The notes: a model not told the origin generated them from the sequence alone. A DNA stretch of 64,000 nucleotides from Xiphydria camelus (GCA_963678675.1 OY783197.1:22363934-22427933); one strand, 5' to 3'. Counted from the first letter of the stretch, positions 35,794 through 48,163 are shown. A program made the numbers and translations.

Positions 35794-37785
35794 TTACCAG
35801 TGTCCGTGGCTATATCCAGCGTGCACTCCGCCGTATCCGGCGCCGTGGGCGGTAATCTTTCCGGAGGGACCAGCGATGACCACCGATCCCGCGTGGGGAC
35901 CGGAAACCGCCGCGCCACCTGCGTGTGGTCCAGCGATAACGGCGCCGTGAGCAGATGGGCCAGCGAGTACCACGCCGTGAGCTGCGGAACCGGCGAGTAC
36001 CGCGCCATGTCCAGCGCCGTAGGCTGTGTACGAAGAAAAATGATTAACTTAAAACGATAAAACGTATCTACTTCAACGCGTTTAGTTATTCTAACTAAAA
36101 AAGTGTTCAATTTAACCTAACAGATGCAGGATCCATATTTAATCGAACAGTTTGGTCATCGTCCCCAAGATTTTGATTAAATTGACAAATTGTCTTTCTC
36201 GGTATATACGCCCAGATTGAAAAGATTTATATCTGTTGCACATATATTTTGTATATAGAATATATATAAATGTGGACTTATTAAATTTACATATGATTTC
36301 AATATAAACCATATAGTAGATATTATATATGGATTATACAAAAGTTAAAACAATTGAAATGACACTATAAATAAGCCGTGTGCAGTCCCTATATATGGTT
36401 TATATATAAATTATATATAAATCAATTAATCCCAAATTTATATACAAATATGTTCTATTATATATTTGTATGTTCTAAATACAAAACATAAATAATATAT
36501 AGACGTTTTCCACCTGGATGTATACGAAAGCGAGGAACTATTACAGTTCGAAAGACACATTCAATGCGACTTTATTTTCATTTCCCAGCTTTCTTCACCA
36601 ACGGAAGAAGAGAGAAACATCAAAAAAAAACTCACCACCAGCCCACCCCGGCGCGCCATTCCAAGCGCCACCCCAGGCTCCATGAAGCGGATTACCCCAA
36701 GCACCGTCGACGTGGGCCGGCCCGGCAACCGATCCCGTCACCACGGCAGGACCGGCAACCGCCCCCGAGACGTGCACCGGTCCAGCGACGGGACCGGCGA
36801 CGCGGGTAGGACCGATCGCAGGACCGGTCAGAGCCGCGCCACCCAAGTGTGGTCCAGTGATTGCAGCGACGCCCAAAGCTGGACCAGCCAGCGCTACCCC
36901 GTGACCACCGTGATGAACCCCGTAGCCGTAACCCCCGTGAAGACCGTAGTCTCCCGCCCACACGCCACGACGTTCGCGCGGACCCGCTGCGGCGACGGTT
37001 AAGAGTGCAGCGACTGCGATCTGCAAACGGAACCAGAGGTGAGTGGCTCTTCGGAATTTAATCGCGAGACGAATTCGTCAGATCGCTTCGACAGATTTTT
37101 CTCGACACTGAGAGAAAAAATGGTATATTCAATTAAATCTGTGTTTACAGGTGGGGAAATGCAGAATTAATTGCTCCGACTAATAAATTTGGTTATAACG
37201 CGATTAACGGCTAATTAACCCCTTCAGACCTGGTGTAGACGAGAATGTACATTGGATTTGAGCTATTTTATTAAAAAATGTTATGCAAAAATACAACTTT
37301 GTACCGTTTGCACATAAGTATAGGAAAATTAAAAAAATAAAGATTGCAAAAATATGTTAAAATATAATAATACCCCAAAGGCTAAAACATCATTAACAAT
37401 TTTGTTTACTCCGCGAAAAAAAGATCTGGTCTGAAGAGGTTAAAGGAAACAGGCTGTAGTCCAGTCGAGTCAATTATTAGTCGAAATAACTTGATCTGCA
37501 TTCCCCCACTCGCAACCGTCGATTTAGTCAAATTTATTACATTTTTCTCTCAATATACGAGTTTCTTTCCGGCTCTCGTTTGCGGGATCGATTAACTCTG
37601 ACGCGTAATAGTTTATATCCGATTCGCCGCACCGCATTCGATCACCACAACACCCCCTCAATCAATGTTAAATTTCCGGACTAGAAAATCAATTCTTCGA
37701 CTCGACGATAAGTAATCCTCCGAAACAAAGGACTCCGAAACGCTCTCGCACTTCCGCGAACGCGGCTACTTACAAAGGCCTTCAT
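35794..37785 (-). CDS. Apidermin-like cuticle protein, 208 residues, three exons
   Basis: Exons are 37785-37774 (MKAF), 37020-36636 and 36023-35794 (stop TAA). Intron phases are 0 and 1, with donors GTAAGT and GTGAGT. Residues 1-16 are the signal peptide (MKAFIAVAALLTVAAA), followed by GPRERRGVW and a Gly/Tyr/His stretch. Six ten-residue repeats fill residues 45-104 (type AALTGPAIGP). The last exon carries five more at 139-188, the final one being SVVIAGPSGK, so the GPSG motif is itself the terminal repeat. The end is Gly/His-rich (HGHW). No cysteine. Intron 1 contains a MITE broken by a TTAA element; intron 2 contains a partial MITE and an AT-rich element. The short charged stretch after the signal resembles that of the 105-residue protein (HPDRERR). 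Confidence 0.9.
36060..36205. mobile_element. Truncated MITE family A copy, reversed
   Basis: Contains AGATTTTGATTAAATTGAC, the complement of the family A left end. It lies in intron 2 of the 208-residue cuticle gene. Confidence 0.55.
36210..36518. mobile_element. AT-rich fold-back element in a cuticle-gene intron
   Basis: Ends CGCCCAGATTGAAAAG and GACGTTTTCCACCTGG, with a TATATA-rich interior. Related to 31442-31695. Confidence 0.5.
37106..37555. mobile_element. MITE family B copy in intron 1 of a cuticle gene, interrupted
   Basis: Starts CACTGAGAGAAAAAATGG and ends CATTTTTCTCTCAATA. Broken by a TTAA element at 37219-37439. Confidence 0.7.
37219..37439. mobile_element. TTAA-flanked piggyBac-like MITE, 221 bp, nested
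   Basis: TTAA lies on both sides. Inverted ends CCCCTTCAGACC and CCTCTTCAGACC. No coding sequence. Confidence 0.75.
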
Positions 37786-37834
37786 CTTGCCGACTGCGGA
37801 TGGCTGAGTGTGCCTCTAGGTGCGACTACCCGAC

Positions 37835-37842
37835 CTTATATA
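37835..37842 (-). promoter_or_regulatory. TATA box (TATATAAG)
   Basis: It lies 50-57 nt before the start codon of the 208-residue cuticle gene on the minus strand. Confidence 0.65.
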
Positions 37843-39152
37843 CTCATCCAGCTTCGAGACCGCGACCGCGCCCCCTCTGATCCCTTCAAATCATAATATC
37901 TCTTCAAGACTCACCCATTGCGCAAGTTGCAGCAGCCCCACCTATCCGGATGGGGATGACCTTCGAAAAAAATGAACGACCGACGCGCGGTCGCGTCGCA
38001 ACGAGGAAAAAGAGGGAACGGCGTTCGCGAGTGGTACGGGAAAAAAGCACGCGTGGCGATATGACCGACGCGTTATCACTAACGAGCTCGAGCTTTCGTC
38101 AGAATTGACGTTTTCTCACGCCCCGTCTCGAGGGGAACTGTTGCGAGGCGCGTATGAAAAAGCTTCGACGATAATTCGAGAACTGTGAACGGTTCGAAGG
38201 GATTTTTTGTAAACGTGGTTCGAGAAAGGTCAAGGAGGGGGAAGTTCTCATGGCGGCTGTGAGAATGCAAGAATCGGCCTATATTTATCGAGGCCCGGAG
38301 AGACTGTATCGGCTTCGGCTGCCTGCTGGTCTCCTAATTAATACCGTAGCTCGGGTTGCGACAGATGAGCCGCGAACTCGACCTTTGCCGAACGCCGTCG
38401 CTCCAGTTCCCGAAGAACACACAAAGGAGTGACCCGCGTCTTCGTTCCCGTTCCCGTATTCGCATGCGGTGGATGCGCGCGCGCGCGCGGGGGGCTAAAT
38501 GCAGGCTTGTGTAGGAACGGCAATATTACCCGGGAATCGGACGTGATCCATGGTAATGGTGAGACTGACATTTAAAGTACGCTGGAACAGATGCAATCCT
38601 AAAGCACGGTTTATGGAAGCCCACCCACCCGCGTGGCTCTCGTCGTCGTCTTCCAGACGGAGCGACCATTTGCATACCGACCGCCCCGACGAATTTTCGT
38701 GCGAAGGAAAATTGCTCCGACCGTAAAATGCGCAATTACCGCGCGAATACCGCGAACGAACGACGCTCGATTTGCCCCGTATATTTCGCGCCGCGGCGAA
38801 AGCTCCGCCCGCGCTCGGTGCAGCTACATATAACCTTCCGCGGAAGCGATGCTTCCGCTAACCCTAAGGTGCACCGTTGCGCAGTGAAGTGGGTAGTTAG
38901 AGAATCCATGCGAGTTTCAGCGTTCTTCTTCAAAACTCTCTTCGTCATCTTTCAGAATTAATTAGTTAAAGCTTGCATGATGCACGGAAAAATATGATTT
39001 TGCTGCGGCTTAGCAAAACTAGATTGAGAACTTTTCGCTATCATGACGAAAGTATTAATTATGACGGTACAAAATATGTGCAATAGTAGGAAAAATATTT
39101 GCTGGGATAACAAACATTTTTAGCGAAAAGAACTTCACTGTGATTTCAGTTA
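37843..39152. other. Intergenic sequence
   Basis: CpG-rich, with a (GC)n-G run near 38478-38495. From about 38981 there is a partial copy of the repeat also seen at 57275-57462 (TATGATTTTGC...AGCAAAAC). No gene could be supported. Confidence 0.45.
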
Positions 39153-39414
39153 CACTGTAAATAGATGTGTGTTACGTTTACACAATTTACGTATATACAA
39201 CTTGTAGTTAAATTTTAAACGTTTCCAGGAATATTAATTCATCAGAGAACACACTTTAAAAGTGTTAATTTACACACAGGATCTCGATAACACGTTTGAG
39301 GTGTGTTCTCTGATGAATGAACGCCTTGAAACGTTTAAGACTTAACTACAAGTTTTACGCACGTAAAGTGTGTAAATATATGTAACATACTTCCATTTTC
39401 AGTGTACATTTGCT
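39153..39414. mobile_element. Palindromic MITE, 262 bp
   Basis: Starts CACTGTAAATAGATGTGTG and ends ACTTCCATTTTCAGTG, with TA on both sides. Arms share ACACACxTTTAAA-like and TTCATCAGAGAACACAC segments. Confidence 0.7.
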
Positions 39415-39516
39415 ATCGTTGGACATATCTTTCGCTGCCAAAAATAATATTTTAAATATGTATATTATAAAATGTATAGGTACATTTAAATACAGTTAGG
39501 ATATGCAATAGTACCA

Positions 39517-39768
39517 CACCAAGAGAACAGTTTATTAACAGTTAATAATTGCAATTTTAAATACGGCGAAATATATATTTCGTTAGGATAAGAAAATATA
39601 TGTTAACTATTAAAATGTTTATTTAATTCGAATGATTGCGTCAAAGGATTGAATTGCATCAAACAAATATCGCAATAGTTAACGAATATTTACTTCATTC
39701 AATAAAATCTTTATTTCGCCATGTTCAAGCAAATATTTATTAACTATAAATAAATTGTTTTCTCCGTG
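39517..39768. mobile_element. MITE family C copy
   Basis: Ends CACCAAGAGAACAGTTTATT and AAATTGTTTTCTCCGTG, followed by TA. Confidence 0.7.
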
Positions 39769-40254
39769 TATATAACGAGAGCGCAGAGGCTAATTAATTA
39801 TAACGCTCTCGCTGATCCCCCATTACCACGATGAGTAGTCTTAATAAGGGAGCTAAACAGGGTGCCGTACACAATTGACCCCGGTCACCCCAACTCTCAC
39901 CAAGTATCACAACGGTTGACAGCGCGTCACACCGCCGCGGCGGGTGCGGACGTATAACGGCTCTTGTTTTTCCAAACTCGACCTTGGCCGTAAAACGCGG
40001 TCGCGCCGCACCGTGGTCCGGCTGAAAAATTGTTCCGGGAACGCATAGCTACGCACCCTCGCGTACGAATGAGTGAAAGGACCGCGTCCGTCCGCGCGGC
40101 CTTCCGTCCTCCCGTAAGTGCGGCGCGCTCGTGCCGCGGCGTCCTCCGGTGGGAGCAGCGAGAGGGCATTTAAATCGACCGGAATCTGTAATGCGCGAGG
40201 CAGTCTCCGACCGATAGCAACGGAAGTCGGGTCGTATATTCGCGCGGACGATTC

Positions 40255-41135
40255 GTGAATCGCGTGAAAAATTTGATTTTCTCGTAATAGAAATATTCAT
40301 ACTTTTGAAATCAATTTGTAATTTGCACACATATTTGACATCACGCGAAAGAGAAAATATCCGAGAAAATATATATTTGCAACGCGCGTTATGAGTGTAT
40401 TTCTCTCTATAACGTTGTGACGTTATCGAAACGCAAGAGGGACGCACTTAAATCACGCAACGAGTATGAAAAAGATAGACTTACAACACGATGACGTAGC
40501 TACATTTTTAACCCCCTCTAGTCACCGTCCCAGACTTCCAATTTGAAGCTGACTGTACTTCTTTTTTTACAATCATAATCAGATCCTCGTTAGATCTCGG
40601 AATAAATAACTTCTTTTTAAAACTCGTGCAATGAACTATCTTCGGACATGGGAAAAAATCATTTTTGAAACGTGCACTGTAGAAGAATTTATTGCTTCAA
40701 AGTACCACCTCTCATGAGAATCATTCGTAGACTTCATTAAGGAAACTCTAAAAATAAAGGATTTATGACACTTTTAGTGAAACAGCTCATTTTTCACCCA
40801 TCTACATATTCACGATCGTTTTGGAATATATGTCGACATTTAATTCCTTACATAACCACGGTGATTTGATATTCTACAATGTTCGAAAAATGTTCCATAA
40901 TTTGTCGATCTAAATTGGACGGATGTTGTTCATGCGTCTATTATTTAAAAATCAGTTGGTTAAATTTTACCCATGTGTAACCATCGCAGAACAGAACGGA
41001 CGCATGACCATGGAGGGTTAAGTGTTGTTCTCCAGCTCAAATGAGGCTGAAAATGAAAAATGAAAAATACGGGATGAATAATTTTGTTTCAATTTGTCGA
41101 GTTCGCAATAAAGGAATTTTATGAGAAAACCGAAT
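40255..41135. repeat. Dispersed repeat R, copy 1, split by a TTAA element
   Basis: Segments ATATTCATACTTTTGAAATC, CGAAACGCAAGAGGGACGCA and CACGATGACGTAGCTAC match copies at 41425 and 45150. The repeat resumes at 41022 after a TTAA-flanked insertion. Confidence 0.7.
40512..41017. mobile_element. TTAA-flanked piggyBac-like element, 506 bp
   Basis: TTAA at 40508-40511 and 41018-41021. Ends start CCCCCTCTAGTCACCG and CCCTCCATGGTCATGC. It interrupts repeat R; uninterrupted copies nearby show the empty site. No transposase inside. Confidence 0.75.
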
Positions 41136-41424
41136 TCCACTCGATCTCGAGGCTGTGGCTCATCTCGAGAGTTGCGGGAAGCTCCGCGCAACCCCCAGCA
41201 CTTCGCGTTCTCCGTCTCCCGCACTCGACGCAAAGCTTCTTCGCGCTCAAAGGCACGCGCGACGAGCGACGACATAGTTTCAGCCGACGGGCAAACGATG
41301 TCACCAAATGCGCGCTCCTTGCATACCTATGAAGCCACCCCCGCGTGGAGAAAGTGTCCGCGCAATGGAAAAAGCCTCGTCGTTGCGACGGTTTACGGAA
41401 GACACGAAAGATTGCTCTGCTTTT

Positions 41425-41790
41425 AAAGAGATAATTTAATCTTCTCATTTAAAAAATATTCATATTTTAAAAATCAATTTGTAATCTGTACACGTATTGA
41501 ATATCACGCGAAAAGGAAAATGCTCGAAAAAATAATTATTCACAAAGAGTTATCAGCGCATTTCTCTTTACAGTATTGCGATGTCATCGAAACGCAAGAG
41601 AGACGCACTTATATTCAAGCAACGAGTGCGAGTGCTTACAATACGATGATGCAGCTGCATTTCTAAATGCCATTTTCAAACCCAAATATGGCCGAAAAAG
41701 AAAATTGACAAAGTACATAGTAAATAATGTTGTCTAAATTTTTCGAATCTACGATAAAACAATTTTGTGAGAAAACCGCATTCTGCGAGC
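41425..41790. repeat. Dispersed repeat R, copy 2, uninterrupted
   Basis: Aligns with the copies at 40255 and 45150 over the segments TCATCGAAACGCAAGAGAGA, GATGCAGCTGCATTTCTAAA and GTGAGAAAACCG. Confidence 0.7.
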
Positions 41791-42061
41791 GGCGATGCGC
41801 TTCCGGAACACTCTTCTACCGGTGCAATTATAATACGTGCGCATCCTCTGCCGTTCTCGGTTCTCCGGATAAATCGAAAGATCGCTCAGCACACAATAAA
41901 TGCGGCGTGCTAAAATTAGGACGAGCAGAGATGCGATTCGCTTTACTCGTATCTCTAAAAACCGAGACTCCGAAAATTGAAAGACGCTCAAAATACATAG
42001 ACGGCGAGGAGGACCGTCGCTGAAAGGAGGCTCCCTAATGAGGGTGTCGTACGATTATATA

Positions 42062-42536
42062 CAGGGTGTTCATTTTAAAACTTACCACCCATCACGTTAT
42101 CTGCGTAAAGAGACATATTTCTGAAAATCGCCGAGACACGTCAACAAAATTATTGAGGGGGAACATTTTTTATAAAATTTCGACGCCCCCCCCCCCCCCT
42201 CAACCACCTGACTCCGGGGGTGGTAACCCCAATATTCTTAAATGGAACAGGGGGTCGAGTGATACCTCATTTTAACGTCAAATTTGAAAAGTAGGACGTC
42301 AAAATGTACACAATTAAAAGCCCTTTAAAATGAGGTATCACTCGACCCCCTGTTCCATTTAAGAATATTGGGGTTACCGCCCCCGGAGTCAGGTGGTTGA
42401 GGGGGGGGGGGGGGGCGTCGAATTTTTATAAAAAATGTTCCCCCTCAATAATTTTGTTGACGTGTCTCGGCGATTTTCAGAAATATGTCTCTTTACGCAG
42501 ATAACGTGGGTGGTAAGTTTTAAAATGAACACCCTG
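42062..42536. mobile_element. Fold-back element, 475 bp, with C/G runs
   Basis: Almost perfect arms of about 225 nt start CAGGGTGTTCATTTTAAAAC. TATA flanks both ends (TA duplication). Each arm carries a run of about 13 C or G. No coding sequence. Confidence 0.85.
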
Positions 42537-42540
42537 TATA

Positions 42541-44029
42541 GGTACGAATATCGTTATATCTGTGGCTCTCGCTTCGCTTGCTTTGAAGACTGCATCGCGT
42601 TCTTTGAGTCTCGTTCCTCTAGTTCAATTGAGGTGCTAATCATCCGGCGGGAACCTTTGGTGAAAATTAGAAAGGCGGTAGTCCTCGCTCGATCGATTTC
42701 CACAAGCCGAGTCTCAGCTCTTTAAATAACTAGTCCCTTGGAAAAAATCTTTTAATGGTTGTAATTTATTGCTCAAATTTACAAAACATGATTAACGGCA
42801 TCGTTTCCTTACGATTTAGCTCTATGATTAGCAGTTGCATCGTCTAAACGTAGATTAAATCTTTCGCTCCAGCACCGATACTTAACTATGGACAATAACG
42901 CTGATACACCTGATTAAGGAGAGCGCGGTACGCCGATCGCGTGATCATTTGCGATTCCGCCGAGCCGCCGGGGTTAAGAGTTCGAACCGGCAATTAGATT
43001 GATCTCGATCCGCGGTAGCCGAGCTCCTGCACTCGATAGATCCATTCGCGACCTCGCGATCCCTCGAGAGGTCCTTGACGCAGCGTTGCGGCATTGTCTT
43101 ACATAAATGCCCGAGTCGTACCGACAAACATGACGCCGACTGTAGTACACCATTGTCGCGATAATTGCGTCAATTTCGCATCCTTTGTGCTCGAGTAACG
43201 TCGCGGGGCTGCTGAACGAGACTGGAAGGATGCCCGTAGCCGGTTTAGCAGGCTCCCCACTCCCGAACGATCTCGCCTCGTTTAGGTGAGAAGTTATCGG
43301 CTCCTATAATCACCGTACAAGTAATTAGACGCATTGTGCCCGCGCTGGCGGACGAAACGGAGCGTATAGCGCGCTGTCGCGCACAAGTTGCCGGGACGGA
43401 TTACACGTGCGAGATCGACGAACGGTGTTCGCCGACGCGGGTAACGTGGGTAGGTATTGAAATTCGCTGGAAAACTCCGCGGTCTTTGCACACTGAGAAA
43501 TTTTCTAGAAATTCTTTAGATATTTCGGAAACGTGGTGATGATCGAGATTCGATAAAGTACCTGTGTTCTGAAAAAAGGGTTACTGCTTTAAAAAAAGCC
43601 GAGGTATTTTTACTACCAGTACACGTGGCGTTACGCTGATAATAATAATGTAGTTTTCGATTAATCAAATATTGCCGGCTGGCCTCTCCACATATCGAGA
43701 AAAATAATTCGGTTAAAATGACGAAACGCATCTAGTTAAACGTGTTTAGTTATTCTAAAAAATGTTCAGTTATTCCAACCGAACGTTTAGTTAATCTAAT
43801 TAGAAATTGATCAATTTCACCAACCCTGTCTTACATATTTTTTCGTGTTGTTTCTGGTAATTACTGATTTCTTGTGGAAATCTTAAAGGAACACTGAGAT
43901 ACGTATCGTGAATTTTAGAGGGGAAATAATTTTTTTCAGTATAACCACTGATATCAACTGTTTCCTTTGAAATATATCAGTCAAATAATTCCATTTTCTC
44001 GTAAATGTTTTTATTGCAAATGCGAAACA
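42541..44029. other. Intergenic sequence
   Basis: No gene. A partial reversed family A MITE lies at about 43695-43815. Confidence 0.45.
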
Positions 44030-44300
44030 TTCATTTTCACTTTTTATTTACGGCATTATTTAAACTGAAAAACATTTTTTTTAAATACAGGTACGTCATC
44101 GTGTTGTATATAAGTCTGTGATCTCTTTCGCACTCGCTACTTGGTATAAGTGCGTTTCGATGACGTAACAATGTTGTAGAGGGAAATCCGCGTATAATTT
44201 TGCGAATAATTATTTTCTCAGACATTTTCTTTTTCGTGTGATATTATATTATATGCGTATACGGATGACACAAGTTCAATTTAAAAATATGAATATTTTT
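44030..44300. repeat. Dispersed repeat R, reversed partial copy
   Basis: ACGTCATCGTGTTGTAxxTA and AAACTGAAAAACAT-type segments are the complement of repeat R's GATGACGTAGCT region. Confidence 0.5.
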
Positions 44301-46308
44301 TATGTGGAGACCGAATTGTGCTTTTCTAAATTAACGTGAAAAATCTGTAAGGCAAGGTGATTGAGCGATTGATCCTATTTCTTCCGATTGACTATTTCCA
44401 ATGAGTATCTTTTAGTTCCATCAATTACGTCACTCAACCAAACATTTATTTGACAGCCAATGACCACAGCATTTCGTCGAGTCAAATAACTTTTTAAACA
44501 AAATGAACTCAATTTGTTCACCAGTCTACAAACTTCAATGGTATTAAAAACATTCTTACTATGGAACTTCTACCGAAAGGAACTTTGTTATCGAAAACTA
44601 AGCGCATCAAACGTCGTCATCCCTTCCCCCGTTTCGTTTGTTCTCGAGCCGCTGCAGTTTGTATATACGCGTCTGTATGTACAGAGCGACGCTCAATATA
44701 CGCGAGTTTCTACCAAAGGGTAAATATTCAGTGAATAAACTCGCGTAGTTTGTAGTAAATAAACAAATCTCCGTAGAAGCCACCTGCTTCCACGATACAG
44801 CTTATGCTTGCCCCGAGGCGGTATCGTTTTACGGCGGATGGCTTCATAATAATTGATCAATAGATTCTTCGTACAGTCGATCTTTCCCGGCATGTCGCGC
44901 GAATAGCGTAAATATAAAATCGATCTTAATAACGAGAGAAGTAATTAACTATCTACCTTCTGGCTGCAATATTTTAAAATTGCGTTGCATCGTGGAATAT
45001 AATGAACATTTCCCATCGAGACAAAGAAATCGTCAATTCAAACCGATATCGAACTCATACTTTACAGGGAACAAAATTTGATGTAAACAGTGCACTAATT
45101 GCTGCCAATTGTAACACAGTGTCCGCCTACCATGTGACAGGCGCAAGGCAATGTTAAATTCGATCTTCTCGTACAAAAAATATTCATATTTTTGAATTCA
45201 ATTTGTAATATGTATACCTATTTAATATCACACGAAAAAGAAAATAATTATTCATTGAGTTCTAAGGGCATTTTTCTTTAGAACATTGTGATGTCATCGA
45301 AACACAAGAGAGACACGCTTAGGCTTACAGCACGATGACGTAGCTGCATATTTAAATGTCATTTTCCAGCTCCAAATAAGGTCGAGAATGAAACATGAAA
45401 AAATACGGGGTAAATAATGTTATCTGAATTCTTCAAATCTGCAATAAAGAAAATCTGTAAGAAAATCGAATATGCAGCAGAGAAATGTAAAATTTACCAG
45501 AAAAATATAAAATTAACGGAGGAATTATTTAAATATCGAATACAGTTTATATTGATATTAATTAATTGTATACGGAGTTTAGTTGTATTTATAAGAATAT
45601 ATTTACAACTTTGATTTTGTAAATCCAGAGAGAGAGAGAGCATCGGTATTTTTTTCCGTGTATCTTTTGGTTGCCGCGAAATCGCGCATCCATTGCGATG
45701 CACGATCCACCAATGCTCAGGGGAACGAAACGCTAAACGAAACGTACGAAGGGGACGACTAAAACAGCGACTAGCATTGAATAAGTTGACGGGGGAGGTA
45801 AAGCGACGGAGGGGCCGATAGAGGTCGCGGGTGAACGTCGCGTTACGACTGCGGGGTGGTGATAAACTTTGGGAAATTCAATTTAACGTCTCCGGGTATA
45901 CGCCGCGAAACGATTTCGAGAGACGCGACGCCAGGGTGAGAGTGGGAAAGGGGCGAGAAGAAGCGAAGAACGACCATTAAGAAGGAGCCGCGTTGAGGGG
46001 CAGCTCGATTCCGAGCAAATACCGTTACACGAATCGCAAATGTTCGTTGTTTCCCTCGTATTTCGCGTCGCGGAGGGACTCGATTTCGGCACTGTCGAAT
46101 TTGGGAATGTGTCGAGGATCGATCCTCGTTCTCGATCTCGAGAGGTTGCGAGTTTTCGAGGAAACTTTGGATCTGCACTTGCGAGAGTCGCTATGAATGA
46201 TTCGCTAACTCACCGCGATTCGAGTGTCTGATTCGAGTGGCCTGGAAGAATCGCGACGGTCTACACTGTACACGTATGCCCTTTGTACGGCACTACACGC
46301 GCTTCTTA
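44301..46308. other. Intergenic sequence
   Basis: Holds repeat R copy 3 (45150-45480). The GC-rich open frames at 45843-46231 on both strands overlap one another and have no supporting signal. Confidence 0.45.
45150..45480. repeat. Dispersed repeat R, copy 3, uninterrupted
   Basis: Contains TCATCGAAACACAAGAGAGA, CACGATGACGTAGCTGCATA and AATACGGGGTAAATAATG, matching copies 1 and 2. Confidence 0.7.
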
Positions 46309-47103
46309 TGGCACTGTAGTGACAGCTCCGAACTATGAAAAATATTGCTATAAAGAATAGCGTTTCATTGTCCGCGTATAACGAGCTTTAATGCAATATT
46401 GCGTATTTTCGGATAATTTGGAAGGCTGTGCTGCGATAAGCGCCAATGGCTATACTGATAAAAAATTGCTTCATTCAACTATCGATGGAATTGAATACGG
46501 CGAACCCCTTACGGTGCAATTGTTTCAATGTTATAAAAGTGTAAGAAAAAGTAAATAGAGTTGAGGCAACCAAATTGAAATTGAAACAAGTGAATATCTA
46601 CTCGAAACAATTGAGCCGTTCGCGGCAGCAACTTGAGTCGAGTTAAGTTTTTGTTATAGATTTATCGATTTTCACGACAAGCGTCACATCAACTATATGC
46701 AATATAAGTTACAGGGTTTTCAGAATCAACCGGAAACCTTGTAACTTATACCGCATATATTTGATACTGGACGTGGAAGTTCATGAATCTATAACAAAAG
46801 CTTAACTCGACTAGATTACACCGTGAGGTTCGCCGCGTTCAACCTTACCGATGGTTGAATGAAACAAATTTTGTTTTCAGTGTATATTATAAAAACTGCC
46901 ATGCGACGGTATTATTAAAAATGCCAGTTAGCTATATTGCAAATACTGTCAATGGCTGTATTGTAGAAAACGTCACAAAGACTGAATTGCGAAGTGCCAA
47001 ATTATTATAAAATATACCACGTTAGATTAATGTTTGCTGGAAAATGAAATGCCATTTTGCATGGCAATATTTTTCTCAATTTTCAGTTGTCACTACAGTG
47101 CCA
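46309..47103. mobile_element. Large fold-back element, 795 bp, with a second fold-back inside
   Basis: Ends TGGCACTGTAGTGACA and TGTCACTACAGTGCCA (one base apart from perfect) are flanked by TA. An inner fold-back occupies about 46455-46882 (CATTCAACxATCG and GGCGAACC in both orientations). Confidence 0.7.
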
Positions 47104-47485
47104 TACGAAGCGCACGTGATGCCGCATAAGGAGTATATAGCGCCAGAATTTGCGCATCCAATGCTCGTCACTTCAACTTTCATTGTTCTCTGTACGGGAA
47201 GATCTAAACCGGCGGCGGCTCGAGGCACAAGTCAAAAAGTGAGTTTTAAATACTGATGCTTTATTTTATATAAAGTATTGTATAAATGTATAAACGCTAT
47301 AAATACGTGGTATCTATCTATGGTGGTGGTGGGGTGCTAGTCGTGATCGCAAAGAAAGGGTATGACGAGGGCGGGCGGGGTCGGGGGCCGGCGGCGGCGC
47401 GCCATCTATATACATTCATTCACTCACGGGAACGGCTTACCTACCATAGTCTACCGGTCTCTTACTAACATAACGCGGTATACGT

Positions 47486-47570
47486 ATGTATATATATATA
47501 TATGCATATATGGGCTATATATAGTATATAATAATATGGGAAGGTACGTGTATATATATATAAGACATAT
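47486..47570. repeat. TA/TATG-rich microsatellite
   Basis: (TA)n tracts around TATGCATATA and TATATATATAAG. Confidence 0.8.
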
Positions 47571-47637
47571 GCAATGCGCGTGTGAACGAGTATGTAATAA
47601 TATGTATGCTTGGGTGCGGCAGTGAGAGTATAACAAC

Positions 47638-47678
47638 TGTGAAGAATACGATATATTGCGTATATGGTATTCTTCACA
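47638..47678 (+). repeat. Perfect short hairpin
   Basis: Stem TGTGAAGAATAC/GTATTCTTCACA, one mismatch, then ATATA/TATAT around a 5-nt loop. It lies about 490 nt downstream of the 293-residue cuticle gene. Confidence 0.75.
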
Positions 47679-48163
47679 CGAGAGATATGTACGCGAGAGC
47701 GGTGGCTATGGAAGGCGAGAGATGTAAAGTGGTGAGAACCGGAGCAACAGTGGGTGTTCAGAAAACAGAACAGACCCAGTTGGTCTGATTTCAAGAGCGC
47801 CTAAAGCTTGTCCACTGGCTGGGCTCGTGGGCGGGGGGCTGCTCCGATGCCGGATCGGGTGTTAGCGGTCGATCGACGGCTTTTCCGTGCGTCGTTCCCG
47901 GAATGTGTCGATTAACGATGGCCGCCTTTCCTCCGTCCACAGCTCGCGCCAAAGGGGACCTCGCGTCTGTGTCTACCTTCGATTCCACTAGCTCTGACTG
48001 AGTAATGTATTTCGGTACTGTATACTCCGTAAGGGGGAGGGCCATGCTCCGAGGTTGGACGAAGCTTTGGGAAGAAGACGTTGAGCGCGTGAGGATGTGG
48101 ACCGGTAGAACTGTGGTGGGTGTGCCGCCGTCGCCGAGCCGAGATCGCGAGGGTCTAGACCGT

